Positions 13,256 through 25,700 of a DNA stretch of 64,000 nucleotides are shown in pieces. Both the position numbers and the translations under genes were made by a program. The notes below the pieces were generated by a model. That model was not told the origin of the DNA. It saw nothing but the letters and a program-made list of their open reading frames with translations, and ran no database searches. The stretch comes from Todiramphus chloris collaris (Eukaryota > Chordata > Aves > Coraciiformes > Alcedinidae): assembly GCA_025345505.1 (NCBI GenBank), contig JANVCC010000049.1:7903568-7967567 (forward strand), written 5' to 3'. Each line of letters opens with the position of its first letter. Position 1 is the first letter of the stretch.

Positions 13256-14715
13256 ATTGCTAACCACTACTGTATATCCATAGACTGCCAGAAGAAAACT
13301 TAAACAAGCTGTGCTGACCTTTAACTGTCATCCTATGTAACATCTGTCTATCACATGGTCATCAAAGCACTGTACATACATTGAGCTAGAAAGCAGTTTA
13401 GCCACTTGCCCATGCAGAGACACAAGAAGTCTCCAGGGACCCCTGAGTGAGCTGCCTAGACTTTGGATCTGCATCCCCTGACTTAGTTGGTACAAAGGGT
13501 GGCGGAGTTCTATGCCCGTCAAAACAGCAAGGTGGGGGTGGGGAAGGCTTTGCCTGAGTCACCACAGCTGCTGCAGTGATTTTACTATCATTTTTTATTT
13601 CTTTTGTATTGTCTAACCTATTGTTAACAACCCACTGAGAACTGATATCAAGTAATTGTCTTCGTAAATACACTTGGAGAAATCCTTCTTTCATTGGTTT
13701 AAAATAGAGCACGCGTTTCCTGGTGTTTGCTAAAAATAAGCAATCTAGGAGTAAATGAGAATGACTTAGAAATCAAAGGAGCTTTTAGATTGCTGCTGTC
13801 TCAGAGAGCGAGCAGAGTCAACTGGTACAGTCAAAACCGTGGGGAGGAGGAGACAGTTGTACCGGGAACACACCGTTGCCTGTCAGGTCACGTTCAAGCC
13901 AGAGCTGCGGAAGCTGTTCCCGTCACTTAAAACTATTAGGATGTGAATCCCAAGTGCGTAGCAATTTTTTATTAGATTTGTCTTTGTGCCCTGTCCTCTC
14001 CCAGTGAAAACCATCAATGCACAATTCTGTGACAGAATGTCAGCGTCGATATGTTGGAGAAGAGCAAACGTAATGGTGCCGGCGCGGGAGATATTGTTTC
14101 AGCTCAGAGAAAATTACACATCTTCACTCCGTCTGACAACCTAAACAATGCCGTGCTTGAAACATAAATGATCCACTCTTTAGCTGGAAAAGCCATTAGG
14201 CATATGATGGAGAGTGGAAGTGAGCTAACCGCCTTCCAGAACAAATAGCGCTTTGCGGTTTACATCTGCACGTTGACAGGTTTTTAAAAATTTACTTCCA
14301 GATTCTGCGTTCTGAACAGGAAAAAAAAAAAATCAGTAGCAAGAATGGAGAACTGACAGCGCTCCTCATCCTGCAGCTTGCTCTTCTTCCTGCGGTTACA
14401 CCTCCAAAGCTGGAAGCACACTGACGGATCTGCCCCAGAAATGGCATTTCCAGCCATTTCTCAGCAGCCTGAGAAATCTTAAGTATTTCAACACTTCTCT
14501 CATTGCTTGTCTGCCTTTTATCCAAATCTTTGTGGCGCCTAATCATTTGATAATGTTACAAGGGCATTTAGCAAAAACTTTAGAAAATACATGTGCTCTT
14601 TTATCAGGAATGCACTAAAACAATTACAGTGTGCAGGAGACAAGGCCAGTCTCAGTTTGCTCTCACATCGATCCTCTTTTTCTGCCTTTTTATTTTAAAT
14701 TAAAGTAATAGAAAA

Positions 14716-14945
14716 TAGACTTGGGAGGACTTCTAACAGGTCTTCCAGTCCATCCTTTGCCCTAAGGCCAAACCAACTTTACTCAGTTCTGGCAGATATT
14801 TGTCTTACCACTATGAGTGTTCTTTAAGACCTGCAGTGATGGCGATTCCTTGTGCTTTCTAGACCACTTATTCCTTAAAATTAGAAACTGTTACCTAATG
14901 TCTACTCTAAAATTAAGGCTATTACCTTCTGTCCTATAAAGCTTA
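14716..14945 (-). mobile_element. Old, diverged CR1/L3-type LINE fragment
   Basis: Degenerate match to CR1 in reverse: CCAGTCCATCCTTTGCCCTA, GCCAAACCAACTTTACTCAG, CTGCAGTGATGGCGATTCC, ACTGTTACCTAATGTCTACT. It lacks the tail repeat and looks much older than the other copies. Confidence 0.65.
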
Positions 14946-16577
14946 TGCAGCAAGAATTACTGCACAAAGGAGAACAGTGAGGGTCAAAGCAGGGTGTTAG
15001 AGGAGGTAACAGGGTCAGACTGTCCATGCACCTAGACTTACTGATATCATAGCAGAGACAAAGTGGTGTAAAAAGGGACTCATGGGGAAGACTACAGCTC
15101 TAGTTCCTGAGAAGACGTCTGCAGCCTCCTTCCTTAACCTCATGGGACCCCTCTGGGGCATGCAGCAGGCAGATGAGGGGTGCAAGGAGAGTAAGGCACA
15201 GCTTTAGCACACAGTGTGTCCTGCTTCTCATTGCAAAGCAGGGAAAACTTGGACTCAGCAGCAGATCCTGGAGCAAAGAGTTTACTAATGAAAATAAAGA
15301 ATACAGGCAGAGGATGATAGTTTAAGTGGCCAACATACTGAGCTGTATTTTATATTCAATTTCTTTCTCATTGAAAGAAATTTCAAGTTACAAACTAGTG
15401 GGTACGAGGTGGAACTTGTTTGCGTGTTTTTAATGCCAGGGAACTGAAGGTGATCTGTCTCTTTTCAAGTAAGCTGGCTGTAACTACTGTACTTTGAAAT
15501 ACTCATCTTTTTACACTAATTGCTGTGTGGGAGTTATTCCCAGAATGAAAGAGCCTTTTGTATTTGCTATCATACATACCAGCTCGAAGGCATCACTCCA
15601 TTTTATGGTTTTGCTTCTCTGTTACGGGTACAGGTTAGCATTGTACTATATTAGCAGTTATCAAAAAATCTTTGCTTGGGTGATAAAGAGCATTCAAAAC
15701 TGAAACTATGATTTGGTTGAGCAGGCAAATCACTGATTCAAACACATTTGCTGAAAGCAAGCCCCTCTTTAGTAGGAGAAGAAAGTTAAGTCTCTCTTGT
15801 GATGTTATGAGACAGAGTTTACCTCCTACTGTATCCACAGCAAAGTATTACTAAAGGGCAAACTTCTTCATCACCACCTCCAAAGATGGTAGGATTATTG
15901 TTCTGTTGTGGGTTTTTTGCAGGAGAGGTAACGTGAAACTCGTATTGTACACATAGGTACCCATGAGAGGTAGGTATTTCAGTTTGTCTTGTTTCCACAT
16001 TCCATGTGAAGGTATGGGGCAACATTTTCAAACATTTAAAGATGCACCTACATCTCTTTAGAGACCTAAATCCAAGTCAGCAGTGCCAACACTTCTGAAA
16101 GTAAAAGCATACAACTGAAAGGAACATCTTGGAAAGCAGAGTCCAGTTCATTAATGTGTAAGTTGATGAAATTCCACCTCAGAAAAAGTAAGGAAAGATA
16201 CTGATTGAAGAACCTCATGCCATCCATGCCTGAGAGAGTCAGCTGACAGGCTCAACAATATGACTTGAAATATTACTGAAATATTATTGGTATTGGGTTC
16301 TAAGGATAAGTATCAGATAAAGAAGGAGCAGAGGGATGGCAGAAGGGTGTAAAAAGGAAAAGAAAAGGACAAACTATGAGAAAGACTAGTGATGAGGAAG
16401 AGGTTTCCAGTCTCTGTTTAACATGAAGGCTAATCTTGGAAACACAGCAGGACCAAATCCTTATGTGGTCAGTACTGGCACTTCACCGAAGCCTAGAAAG
16501 TTGAATCATGGGACATTTTAGCTCTATAACTGTGTTCAGAGTGATAATTGTACATTAGAAATAATTATTTAGATCAA

Positions 16578-16583
16578 AGTTTA
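16578..16583 (-). other. ADGRG4: Candidate ADGRG4 polyadenylation signal (AATAAA)
   Basis: AATAAA on the coding strand about 55 bases after the stop codon, implying a very short 3' untranslated region if it is used. Motif and position only. Confidence 0.5.
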
Positions 16584-16637
16584 TTTCTGCACACCACAAA
16601 AGAGAACCATCATTAGATAATTGGAAGAAAACAGATT

Positions 16638-16765
16638 TCAGTGAAAAAATCTTGCTTTCTGTGGATAGTTCAGCCCTGTATCCATGGGTAGTATTCTTCG
16701 TGAACAAGGAAGTTTGGTCTCGCCATCTTCAGGAGGTACAGCACCAGGATTGTAATAAACTTCAG
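16638..16765 (-). CDS. ADGRG4: ADGRG4 last coding exon
   Basis: 128 bp including the stop TGA (16638-16640), phase 1 in. It encodes [20 protein letters not shown] followed by [20 protein letters not shown] and a final H. The RRILP element resembles the tail of human GPR112. Acceptor attttttatag. Confidence 0.8.
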
Positions 16766-19700
16766 CTATAAAAAATAATCAGGGAAAAATTTCCGTTGTC
16801 AAAATTTGGTTTAGGATATTTAGAAAGAAACCTGTCTCTGCAGAACTCACTGATTTAATATCTTTGGGGAAAACAACAGAAATTGGCATGTTTCCAAAAA
16901 AAAACCCCAGGAATGTTTGGTGTTTAGGTCAGAATTCCTGTGAAGGCATTACTTTTTCATAATGTGGGTTTGCAACAATTTCTCTATCTTGGAAGGCAGA
17001 AATTCCTACTGGGATTCTTCTGGATTAAACAGCAGGTCCTGCTCAGGTCTCTGCAATGCCCAAGATCTTTTCTCTGTTGGGAATGCTGCGATAGACTATA
17101 GTGGAAGTAGGTCCCATGAGAATGACAGTCAGCTGGCCCAGGGGAAAATATCTCTTAGGTGCCTAAGGTGGAAGCTGATCAGAGAGTTCCCTTCCTTTTG
17201 GGGAAGAGCCATACCAAGAACTTAAGGGCTTTCTTACTTTCCTTAGTAGAGCAAAAGCCATCTGTAATGTACCCATTAATCCCAAAGTGAAGCCTGGCAC
17301 AGATAAAGTAGTGAAAGGTTTCCTGCTTATTTCCATTTGTTGGGATTTGACGGTCACCATATGGAATCTATTGCATTCTAGTCTCTGCAATGCACAGTTT
17401 TTCTTACCAATCCTAAAGTTTATATCCAGAGACGTCCTGGTAAGGAAATCTGAGCCATTAAAAGTTGAACTTGTTCCATTAGAATTTAGATTCCACAACG
17501 CCTGGGACGGTGATTTGTGGTTTAAATGCCTTGGTGTAGATCCAGCAGTTGCACCTGACCCACTCCAGTCTGAAATAACAGAGTGAAAGGCACAGGAATA
17601 AAATTCTATACAGGTGTCACATCTCAAACTACTAGAGACCAGGGAGGAGACAGGGCTGTGCTTGCTTGCATGTGCCATCCTTGTACCTGCCCTGAAGCTG
17701 TGGGTCTCTGTGCAGCAGAATGCACCATTCCCACCGTTACTTTTTGCACTGGCACACTTGTGCAGATGGGGCTGGATACCAGAAATTCAGTCTCCTATTT
17801 CTCCTTTAGGGACTCAAGCTAGGAATACTCATTTCAATAAGGTTATACCGAAGAAGGCAGGAGGTGCACAAAGGAGAGGAGCAGCAGCCTTACCCCTAGA
17901 GCATCGTACAGTGCTGAGCTGGCTCATGCTCAAAGGAGAATATTTTATGTGCTACTCAAAGCATCCTTGCTGAACTGCCCCTCTGCAAATGGAAAGCTGC
18001 GTAGTCCTGAGCAGCACACAATGCCCAGGACTGCTGTGTACAGGACATATGTGTTACTACAGCATTTTAAATCTGATTTCCTGAAGAGACTAAACCAACT
18101 GACTTACCTTCTCTTTTGTTATACCCTATCAACTAATTCTGATAGACACACAGAGGTACTGAAGTTAAATTCTTCAAACCAGCATCATGGGGGTAACCCA
18201 GGATAAGCCACAGCCCATGTTATCTCTTGCTGAGCTGGCAGATAACAGAATCTTAGAATGATTTAGGCTGGAAGTCTTCACTCCAACCTTCTGCCCAGAG
18301 TTGGATTGGGTTGGTCAGGCATCTATCCAGCTGAATTTTGACTTTTCAAGGAGAGAGACTCTTTCCACCACCTCTCCAGACCATTGTCACCTATCGAACA
18401 ACCCTCATTGTAGAAAAATGTGTTTCCTTATAAATAATGGGAAATTCTGTAGCTGTTACTTGTGTCCATTGCCTTGTCTTCTTGCTGTGCACCTCAGAGA
18501 ACATTTTGTCTCTTCTCTATAACCGTCCCCAGAGAGCCAAAACCATCAATTACATCTCCCTTCTCCTTCCCAGGCTGAGCAAACCCAGATCCTGCACAAA
18601 AACTAGCTACTAGTATGTCCAATATCCTGCATAAATTTCTGAATCTTGGCTTTACGAAGACTGGAAGGCCACCAAAAACATAGCTTACATAAGTGAAGGC
18701 TGAATGGCATGTGAGAGCAGAGTCAGAGACCAAGCTGAAATCATTTTTGGAAATCTCTGGCTTTTACTGCATGCTGTCACCCCATCATTGTATCATATAA
18801 GCAGTCAGTGGAAGAGGATAAAGGCCTATTTAAGATCAATTATCCGATGCAATGCAGAAACACTATTGAGGGGAACCTTATTTCTTAATGTAGAATAAAT
18901 GTGACACCAGTAGCAAGTGAAGACTTATGAGTCAAGCCAAACAAGATTCCTCAGTGCTTACCAGAGTAATTACTCAGACGAAATCTTCCCCAGCAAAAGT
19001 GTACTCGGCACTGCTTCACCACTTCATCCTTCATTAGGCAGTGGAACACAAAGATGAAGAACCCTAAAGAAATAAGAATAGAAATTCACAGGTTTTCAGG
19101 TGGATTCTCCAGCCTTCTCCAACCTTTTCTGAACTTTTTGTATGCCATCCAGTCACCAATACATTATGTACGGGGGAGATTTGGTCCCTGGGCCAGCATC
19201 ACGTTGGCTCAGAATTGCACTGAGTGCTTATGAAAGGGCAACGGGAAGAGCTCTCTGCAGATTTGGAGTAAGAATAATCTGCAAGTCACTGTAGATTCTA
19301 TCAACCACTTTTATGCTGAGATGAAAAGGATTGTGCCAGCTCCTGGAAAGATGCGTTTATTGGGAACCATGTTTCATAGGCATGAATTTGTGTCTTTAAC
19401 AGTTTATCTATCACAGCAACGCTATCTAAACAACACTATCATCCCACTGTGATGGAGCTTTCCTATTAAAATAGCTAAACACTGTAACACAAAAGCTATA
19501 TGAGCACTCCTCTTCCCCCATGCTTGAATTACATGATGTTACAAATTTATTTCTATCCACAGCTCTAAACTGTTGCATTTATAGCAGTACTCCATTCAGA
19601 AATTACCTTGCAAGGTGTTAAAAATGCTGAAGAGGTACAAGAAAAATATTCTCGCTGCTCCCCAGGCAAAAAAGACAAAGCCCCAAGTTAAGCCCAAAAG

Positions 19701-22700
19701 GAACATCAAGCTGAAAGCACTTTTGAGGTCTTGGAGAAAACTCTTTTTCTTGAACCTGGATCTCCTTTGTGTCCTTGATTTCACGGAGTGGATTTGAAGG
19801 AGAACAGTGATGAACATGGCTGTATTCATCAAAAATATTAAGAAGACATAGGCCACAACAGAGATGTAAAACACGATGTTCTCCTGAATCCAGCAACTGC
19901 AAGAAAGGGAGGTACGTATTCATGAAGGAGTTTTGTAAGCAGGGAAACTGATGAAGCCTGGTCTCCAGAATGTGTCCCGTATGGTTCTCTGATACCTAGT
20001 AAGGGGCATTGCCCGACTCCCGTTCTTTTCCCCCAATGAGGACATTCACAGAATCTCTGCACTTTCCTTTTTTAATGGTGACAGAAATTCAGCAACTTCG
20101 AGACTTTAATATTTCTGCCAAATTCAAATGAACCTGACAAGTGTTTCACTGCTTAATAATGCATACACTCAAAGACACACTGCCTTAGGAAAACCGAGTT
20201 AAATATGACTTAATTAGGAGGCTAAATAATAGTATAACACAGAGATGAGCACTAGTTAGCTTTTCCTCAGACATAAATCGGTGAATTTTACTGCTTTTTT
20301 GCTAAAGATGGGCAGCAACTTTCCTTCTGAGTTGTCATGGGTGTGTTGCCTCTCTGATGGGATAGAATTCAAATATTCCAGGTAATCTTCACCAACAAGT
20401 GATCAGATTGTACTATATAGAAAGCAAGTGAAAAAAAAATTGAAGCATTCTTTTCTACAAAACCCTTTTAAAAAAGGATGAAAGAATGCAGCTTTCCCAC
20501 TGGAAAAGAGAGGAGGCTGAGATGAATTAAAAGAATTTGAAATGCTGAAGAGACAGCAACATGAATTCACATTAAAAAACCAGAAGCAAATGTGCAAAAT
20601 ACTAGAGTGATTATTCTGCCTTTAGGTTTTACCAGACATCTAGAACATGCAGGAGCATAAACAAATGTCCCACCAGACCGAGTTAATGTCATGGAATGAA
20701 AGATTTTCCAGAAAGTAGAAATGGAGTGAACTGGCAGAAGCCCTCCATGTCCTCAAGCTCAGTCCACTGATCTGAGAGTTAATCCATGCCATAGCTGTCC
20801 ATCAAAAATGATTCCATGAACCAGAACCTCTAAAAGGCAGGGGTTAAGATTGGGGAGAGAAGAGAAAAGTTGTTGCCTTCTGGTTATTTCTTGTATCTTT
20901 AAGATACTCTGGTGACCACCAAAAAAACCCTGAATTATACTTACAAATTGCTGAATGGATTGCTCTCAGAATGTGATCCATTGCCATAGAAGTCTTTATT
21001 TATAACGAGCACAATAGTAATTACAATAGCTGGCATTCCTAATACGGAAGGCAAGAGATAAAGATTAAAAAGTAAAAATGGGGAACATGGAAAGATGTCA
21101 GCTAATCTCTGATTAGTAATTACAGCAGACATGTACATCTTGGGATCAAACTCTACCCCTAAAGCTCCTTCCGAAACGAGTGTAATTAAATGTGTGGCAC
21201 AGCAGGTTTCATCTCCTTATTTACGTAAATTACAAATTAGTAGACATAAAAATATCTGTGTTTGCAAAATGTTTGTGAGTGTTCAAACATCTCCAGAAGG
21301 GGTCCAATCTGGTAAAATCAAACCAAGTGATTATTACAAAAAGCAGAGTGTCGAAAGATAAGCAGACCACAGCATTTTTTGTTAAGACGTGATAGGGACA
21401 GACATTTTCCAGAGTTTTATCAGTCTTCCCTTCCATTCATTTCTCATTTCCCATATTTCTTGCAGTCCTGGCTTTTCTGTTGAGAATGGCTGCCACCAAC
21501 CCCACCATCATGGATGGCTGACCCTGAGAACAGTTATGTGTGACACCAGACCTAAGGACAGAGATGACAATACGCTGCACACTATTCAAAAGCCTAAAAT
21601 AAGCCTAACCCTTTAAAACAGCATCTAATGGTGACACCAAAAATACACACTGAACTCTGCTCTGGGTCAGTGCCTCTGATAACAGCTTTTTTAACATCCC
21701 AAGCCAGGGATTTGGTTCCTTTTTGTTACGTTTGTTCCAAACAAGTCTCTGATGCTCAGTGCTTGGAGGAAAGGTGAATCAGTGAAGTCCACAGGAGAGG
21801 TATGAATGAAAGCCAAACCCACCCCTCGGGAGGGAATCTTCCATAGAGTGGCAGGTCTTGCAAGGTCTCACACAAGGCCTGGAGAAGATCAAAATGACTT
21901 CTAAGCATCACCAGTGCAGGGGGGAAGGCTGTGGGCAGCTCACACTTCCTCAGGCACACGCACTGATGTGAGATACCATGGGAAATCATCCCTGTAAAGA
22001 GCAGGGGAGGTAGGTGTAGTTCTTACACCCACTTCCACCTTTCCTTTCATATGACTTTCCGCAGGGAGCAACAGGCACTTTCTGCTAATGACTCTTTGGG
22101 CAGAAACTTAAGTTGAACTTGCCTGGGGGAAGAAGTTCATCCTTATGGCTCAGGCTGTGCACCACATTTCTTCTAGCTCAGTGTCCTAACTACTTGTTGA
22201 AGTGCACCCTAGAGAAGCTAACAAGCACAGAAGTGGAGAAAAAAAATCCACTTACCCCATCCAGTAATACAGCATTTTAGGATGTACTTTGGGACATAAA
22301 CATTGAAAACTTTGACAAGAGCCAAGTAAAAGTGAACAGACTCCAGGCTCATCCACGTGAATGCTGCAAGAAGGAAATAGTGAAGGAGCACGGCCACGGT
22401 GATACAGAGACCTGGCTGGTTGAAGGAGGACAACCAGGAGTTGGTGAGGAAAACCATGTTCAGCATCAGCAGCGCAGCACAAAGGTTGAGCAGGATTTTT
22501 GAAGGGTTGTCTCTCCGTAGCTTTCTAAAAAGAAGGGCAAAGTCCATAAGGTTATCACTGCATGAGTTATGCTGGATGCATTTGCTGATGCAAAGAAGCA
22601 CAAAGGTGTATTTGTCATTTATAAATTGGCTGCTTGTGCTGTGAGTTGTGTCTATGTTAGCGTTTTATATTGCATCGCTGGGTTTTGAAGCAGATCTCCC

Positions 22701-25700
22701 AGCCTTCTCTCCTAGAGCTTCTCTGTGCATGGAGACGTGCTAGGGTTTTGCATACTTGGTGGATGACAGACAGATTTAACATCATTTTTTTTACTACTGC
22801 ATCAAATAAATATTATTGTTATTGCAATATTACTGGATTACAAAAGCACCAGTTACTAAAGTCTAGGGCCCTGTCGTGCCAGGAGCGACTGACACATGCA
22901 GTATAAAACAAAACACATCCAAAGGACAAAACACAAGAAAGAGCAAGAGAAAATAAAACTTTCCCTATTTCACTGTTGATATCATCCAATGTACAGTCTA
23001 CATATAGAAAATACTCCCGGCTGCTGATATCATCCAATACACAGATGCTTGACAGGATGTATGTCAAGGGTAAATCTGTGAAATGACTGAAATTTCGGAA
23101 CATACTAGTTGCTGAACAGTTCAGACTAGTGTTTTTATTGAAGCATGAGTGCCTCTTATTTCACTGCAGTCACAGATCAAAATAAAGCAATATTTATCCT
23201 GTCAGCTCTCATTCTTCTCTCCGATGCATCAACCCCAGCGACAAATATTACCAAACATTCTGATAGTTGCTGCAAATTCATTATTGCTAAAATATTAAAT
23301 GTGATATAAGAAAAAGAATCAGACTTACTCAAGGGCTAGATATGTCACCAGTGTTATACCCAAAAAAAGGGAAGAAGCGCCACATCCTGCATAGCTTATC
23401 AGAGTTAATATATGATCTTGTGTGATATCTATCTCTGTCCGGGACAGGTCCTATGTTACAAGATAAAGAATCACAGTTGTTTGCCATAACAGATAAAGAA
23501 AACTGCTTTCCACATTTCCACATTGCCAATGAAATCAGGGGGTTTTCCGCTTACTCCTGCTTTTGGAGGGTTTCCATTAGTATTTTATGTGTTTCTTATT
23601 GTATAGTCCTACAGAACATCCAAACTAGTAAAAAAAGGCAGTATTTAAAGTATCCAGTAATAAGTTGTGATGCTAGAAAACCTGTACTTCAGAAACCATG
23701 AATTCGACAGGGATTCCGTGATCTTGCCAGAAATATTCCACTGGGAGCTCGCTTTGTAGGAGAAACTCTACTTTGTTTCAATAGCAGCTGCCACACTTGG
23801 GAACTGCATAAACCTGCTACAAGTTTTGTTGTCCCTTGCCACAGTTTCTCTTCTATTTGCTGAAATTTAGAATGTAAGAGTAGTAACCTACATCTTGGAA
23901 GTAAACTGCTAGTGCTGTTAAATACCTGTAACTGTCCTGATTACTAAGTAGCAGCGCAGAAGAAATGTGATCTTAAAATCAGACTGAATTCTCTTTGCTT
24001 GAACGGAAACTTCAGGAAGTTGTCTGAAATCTGTACCATCTAAATTCCTCCCTGCAGAAGCCACACTTTTACTACCAAGAAGGGCTTTGGAGTCCTCCTG
24101 TCTGGGAGCTGGGTCATGCTGACCTTGAGGGGAAGCTGGGCAAGCATCTGAAGGCAAAGGAGTGATGGCCTTACCCCATCACATAGGTTGTGTCCGATGG
24201 GGATTAGACAACTTGAACCTACTCAGTCTGCATTGAACTTGCCTAACACTTGGCATTTGTTGCAGCCCATTCTCAAGCAATCATCTCAACTTTTGACATT
24301 CAACTTTTAGAGGCAGTTTTCTCTGGATTACAGAGAAATAAGAGACAATACTTAATGACATCTCCCACATTTATATTAAGCTTCCTCTTCTGCTGGAGCA
24401 TAGATAAAACTTTCAGAAAGATGTCATTAGTTTCCACTGTCAGATAATAAATTTAACACAGTATTTCCAACACAGCAAATAACGCATTAATGTTGATTAA
24501 GTTACATTGCACAGACGTACAAACGACATCTGTAAAATGAAATTGCCTTGAAGCAAGTGACATTTAGAGGAGTTTATACCATAAAAGTTATTATAACTGT
24601 TTTGTTTGTTATTACTGATTTTGGCAAAGCTGCAGGTACCCAACAGGTCGTATGGATATGAATCTCCCATCTCTCCCCAAAACTAGCTGTGACTTTGTTT
24701 AGTGCCATGGGACTTTTCTGGAGATGATTCATGGAGTACTTACCAGTAGGACTCCAAAATGGGTAAGATGGTTACAAAAACAGATTGTGTAATTCATATC
24801 TGTATATTCCATTTCACACCCTGATGTATTCCAACCACCCAGACCATCTGTGTAATACAGAAAAAGGGATTTTTAAGCAGAGTTAGTCATGCTCAGTCAT
24901 TTATAGCACTGCAGCACGCAGAATGTGCGAATGAGAGCTCAAGTTAGTACAGATTGCGGGGTCATTTAGCAGCGCACAAGTGAGATTTCACACAGGAACA
25001 CATCTTATATAGTTGCCTGAGAACCTCAGAACTTGGATGAAAGCCTTTGGTGGAATGAAGAAATATTTAAAGTCATTTACATGGCTGCACACAGAGGAAG
25101 CAGGAAGGTAAGGAAAAGTGTGCTGGACTAGATTATGCTGCAGGGTGTGGAAACACAGGAGGCAAGAAATATTTACAGGGCAGAGGATTTGTTTAGGAAG
25201 AGCGTAGCATTGAAAATGGCAAATCTTCCCTGGTAAGATTAAATTTATGATCCTATTTATGTGGTTTGTATGACATATTCAGAACCTAAGCCTCTGATTT
25301 AATATACATATAGAAATATATATTCTAACACCAATAACTGCAACGAGAGACCTTTCCTACGCACTCTGAGTTAAGCCAATCCGCACTTCTCTTCCTGTGG
25401 CTGTTGACTGCCTGAGCCATATTCAAGACTTGACCACAGCAAAGCCCCCACTGACTTTCCCAAAGTAACTGTGGGAACTCATCTGATGTTTCATTGCATT
25501 TCTGTTTGTTTCTTAGTCTGTCTTCTTATTCATGAAGGTGCTCTGTTGTACGATGCTGGACACATGTCCCCTAGTAGTAACACTGATCGCTGAGGTAGCA
25601 GTGTCAATGGAAACCAGCAACACAGCCTCAACAAAACAGCCTCGAAGTTCCAAGCTGCAATGTCAAGGAGCCAAAGGCTCTGTGAGGCTGGTGACGGCAC

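Larger units (their letters stand above)
6960..16570. other. Intergenic between ADGRG4 and BRS3
   Basis: About 9.6 kb holding the BRS3 upstream region and the ADGRG4 3' flank. I saw no further exon-like open frames with splice sites, no TATA box that I could assign to BRS3, and no RNA gene. CR1 fragments at 10180, 13155 and 14716 are listed separately. Confidence 0.55.
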
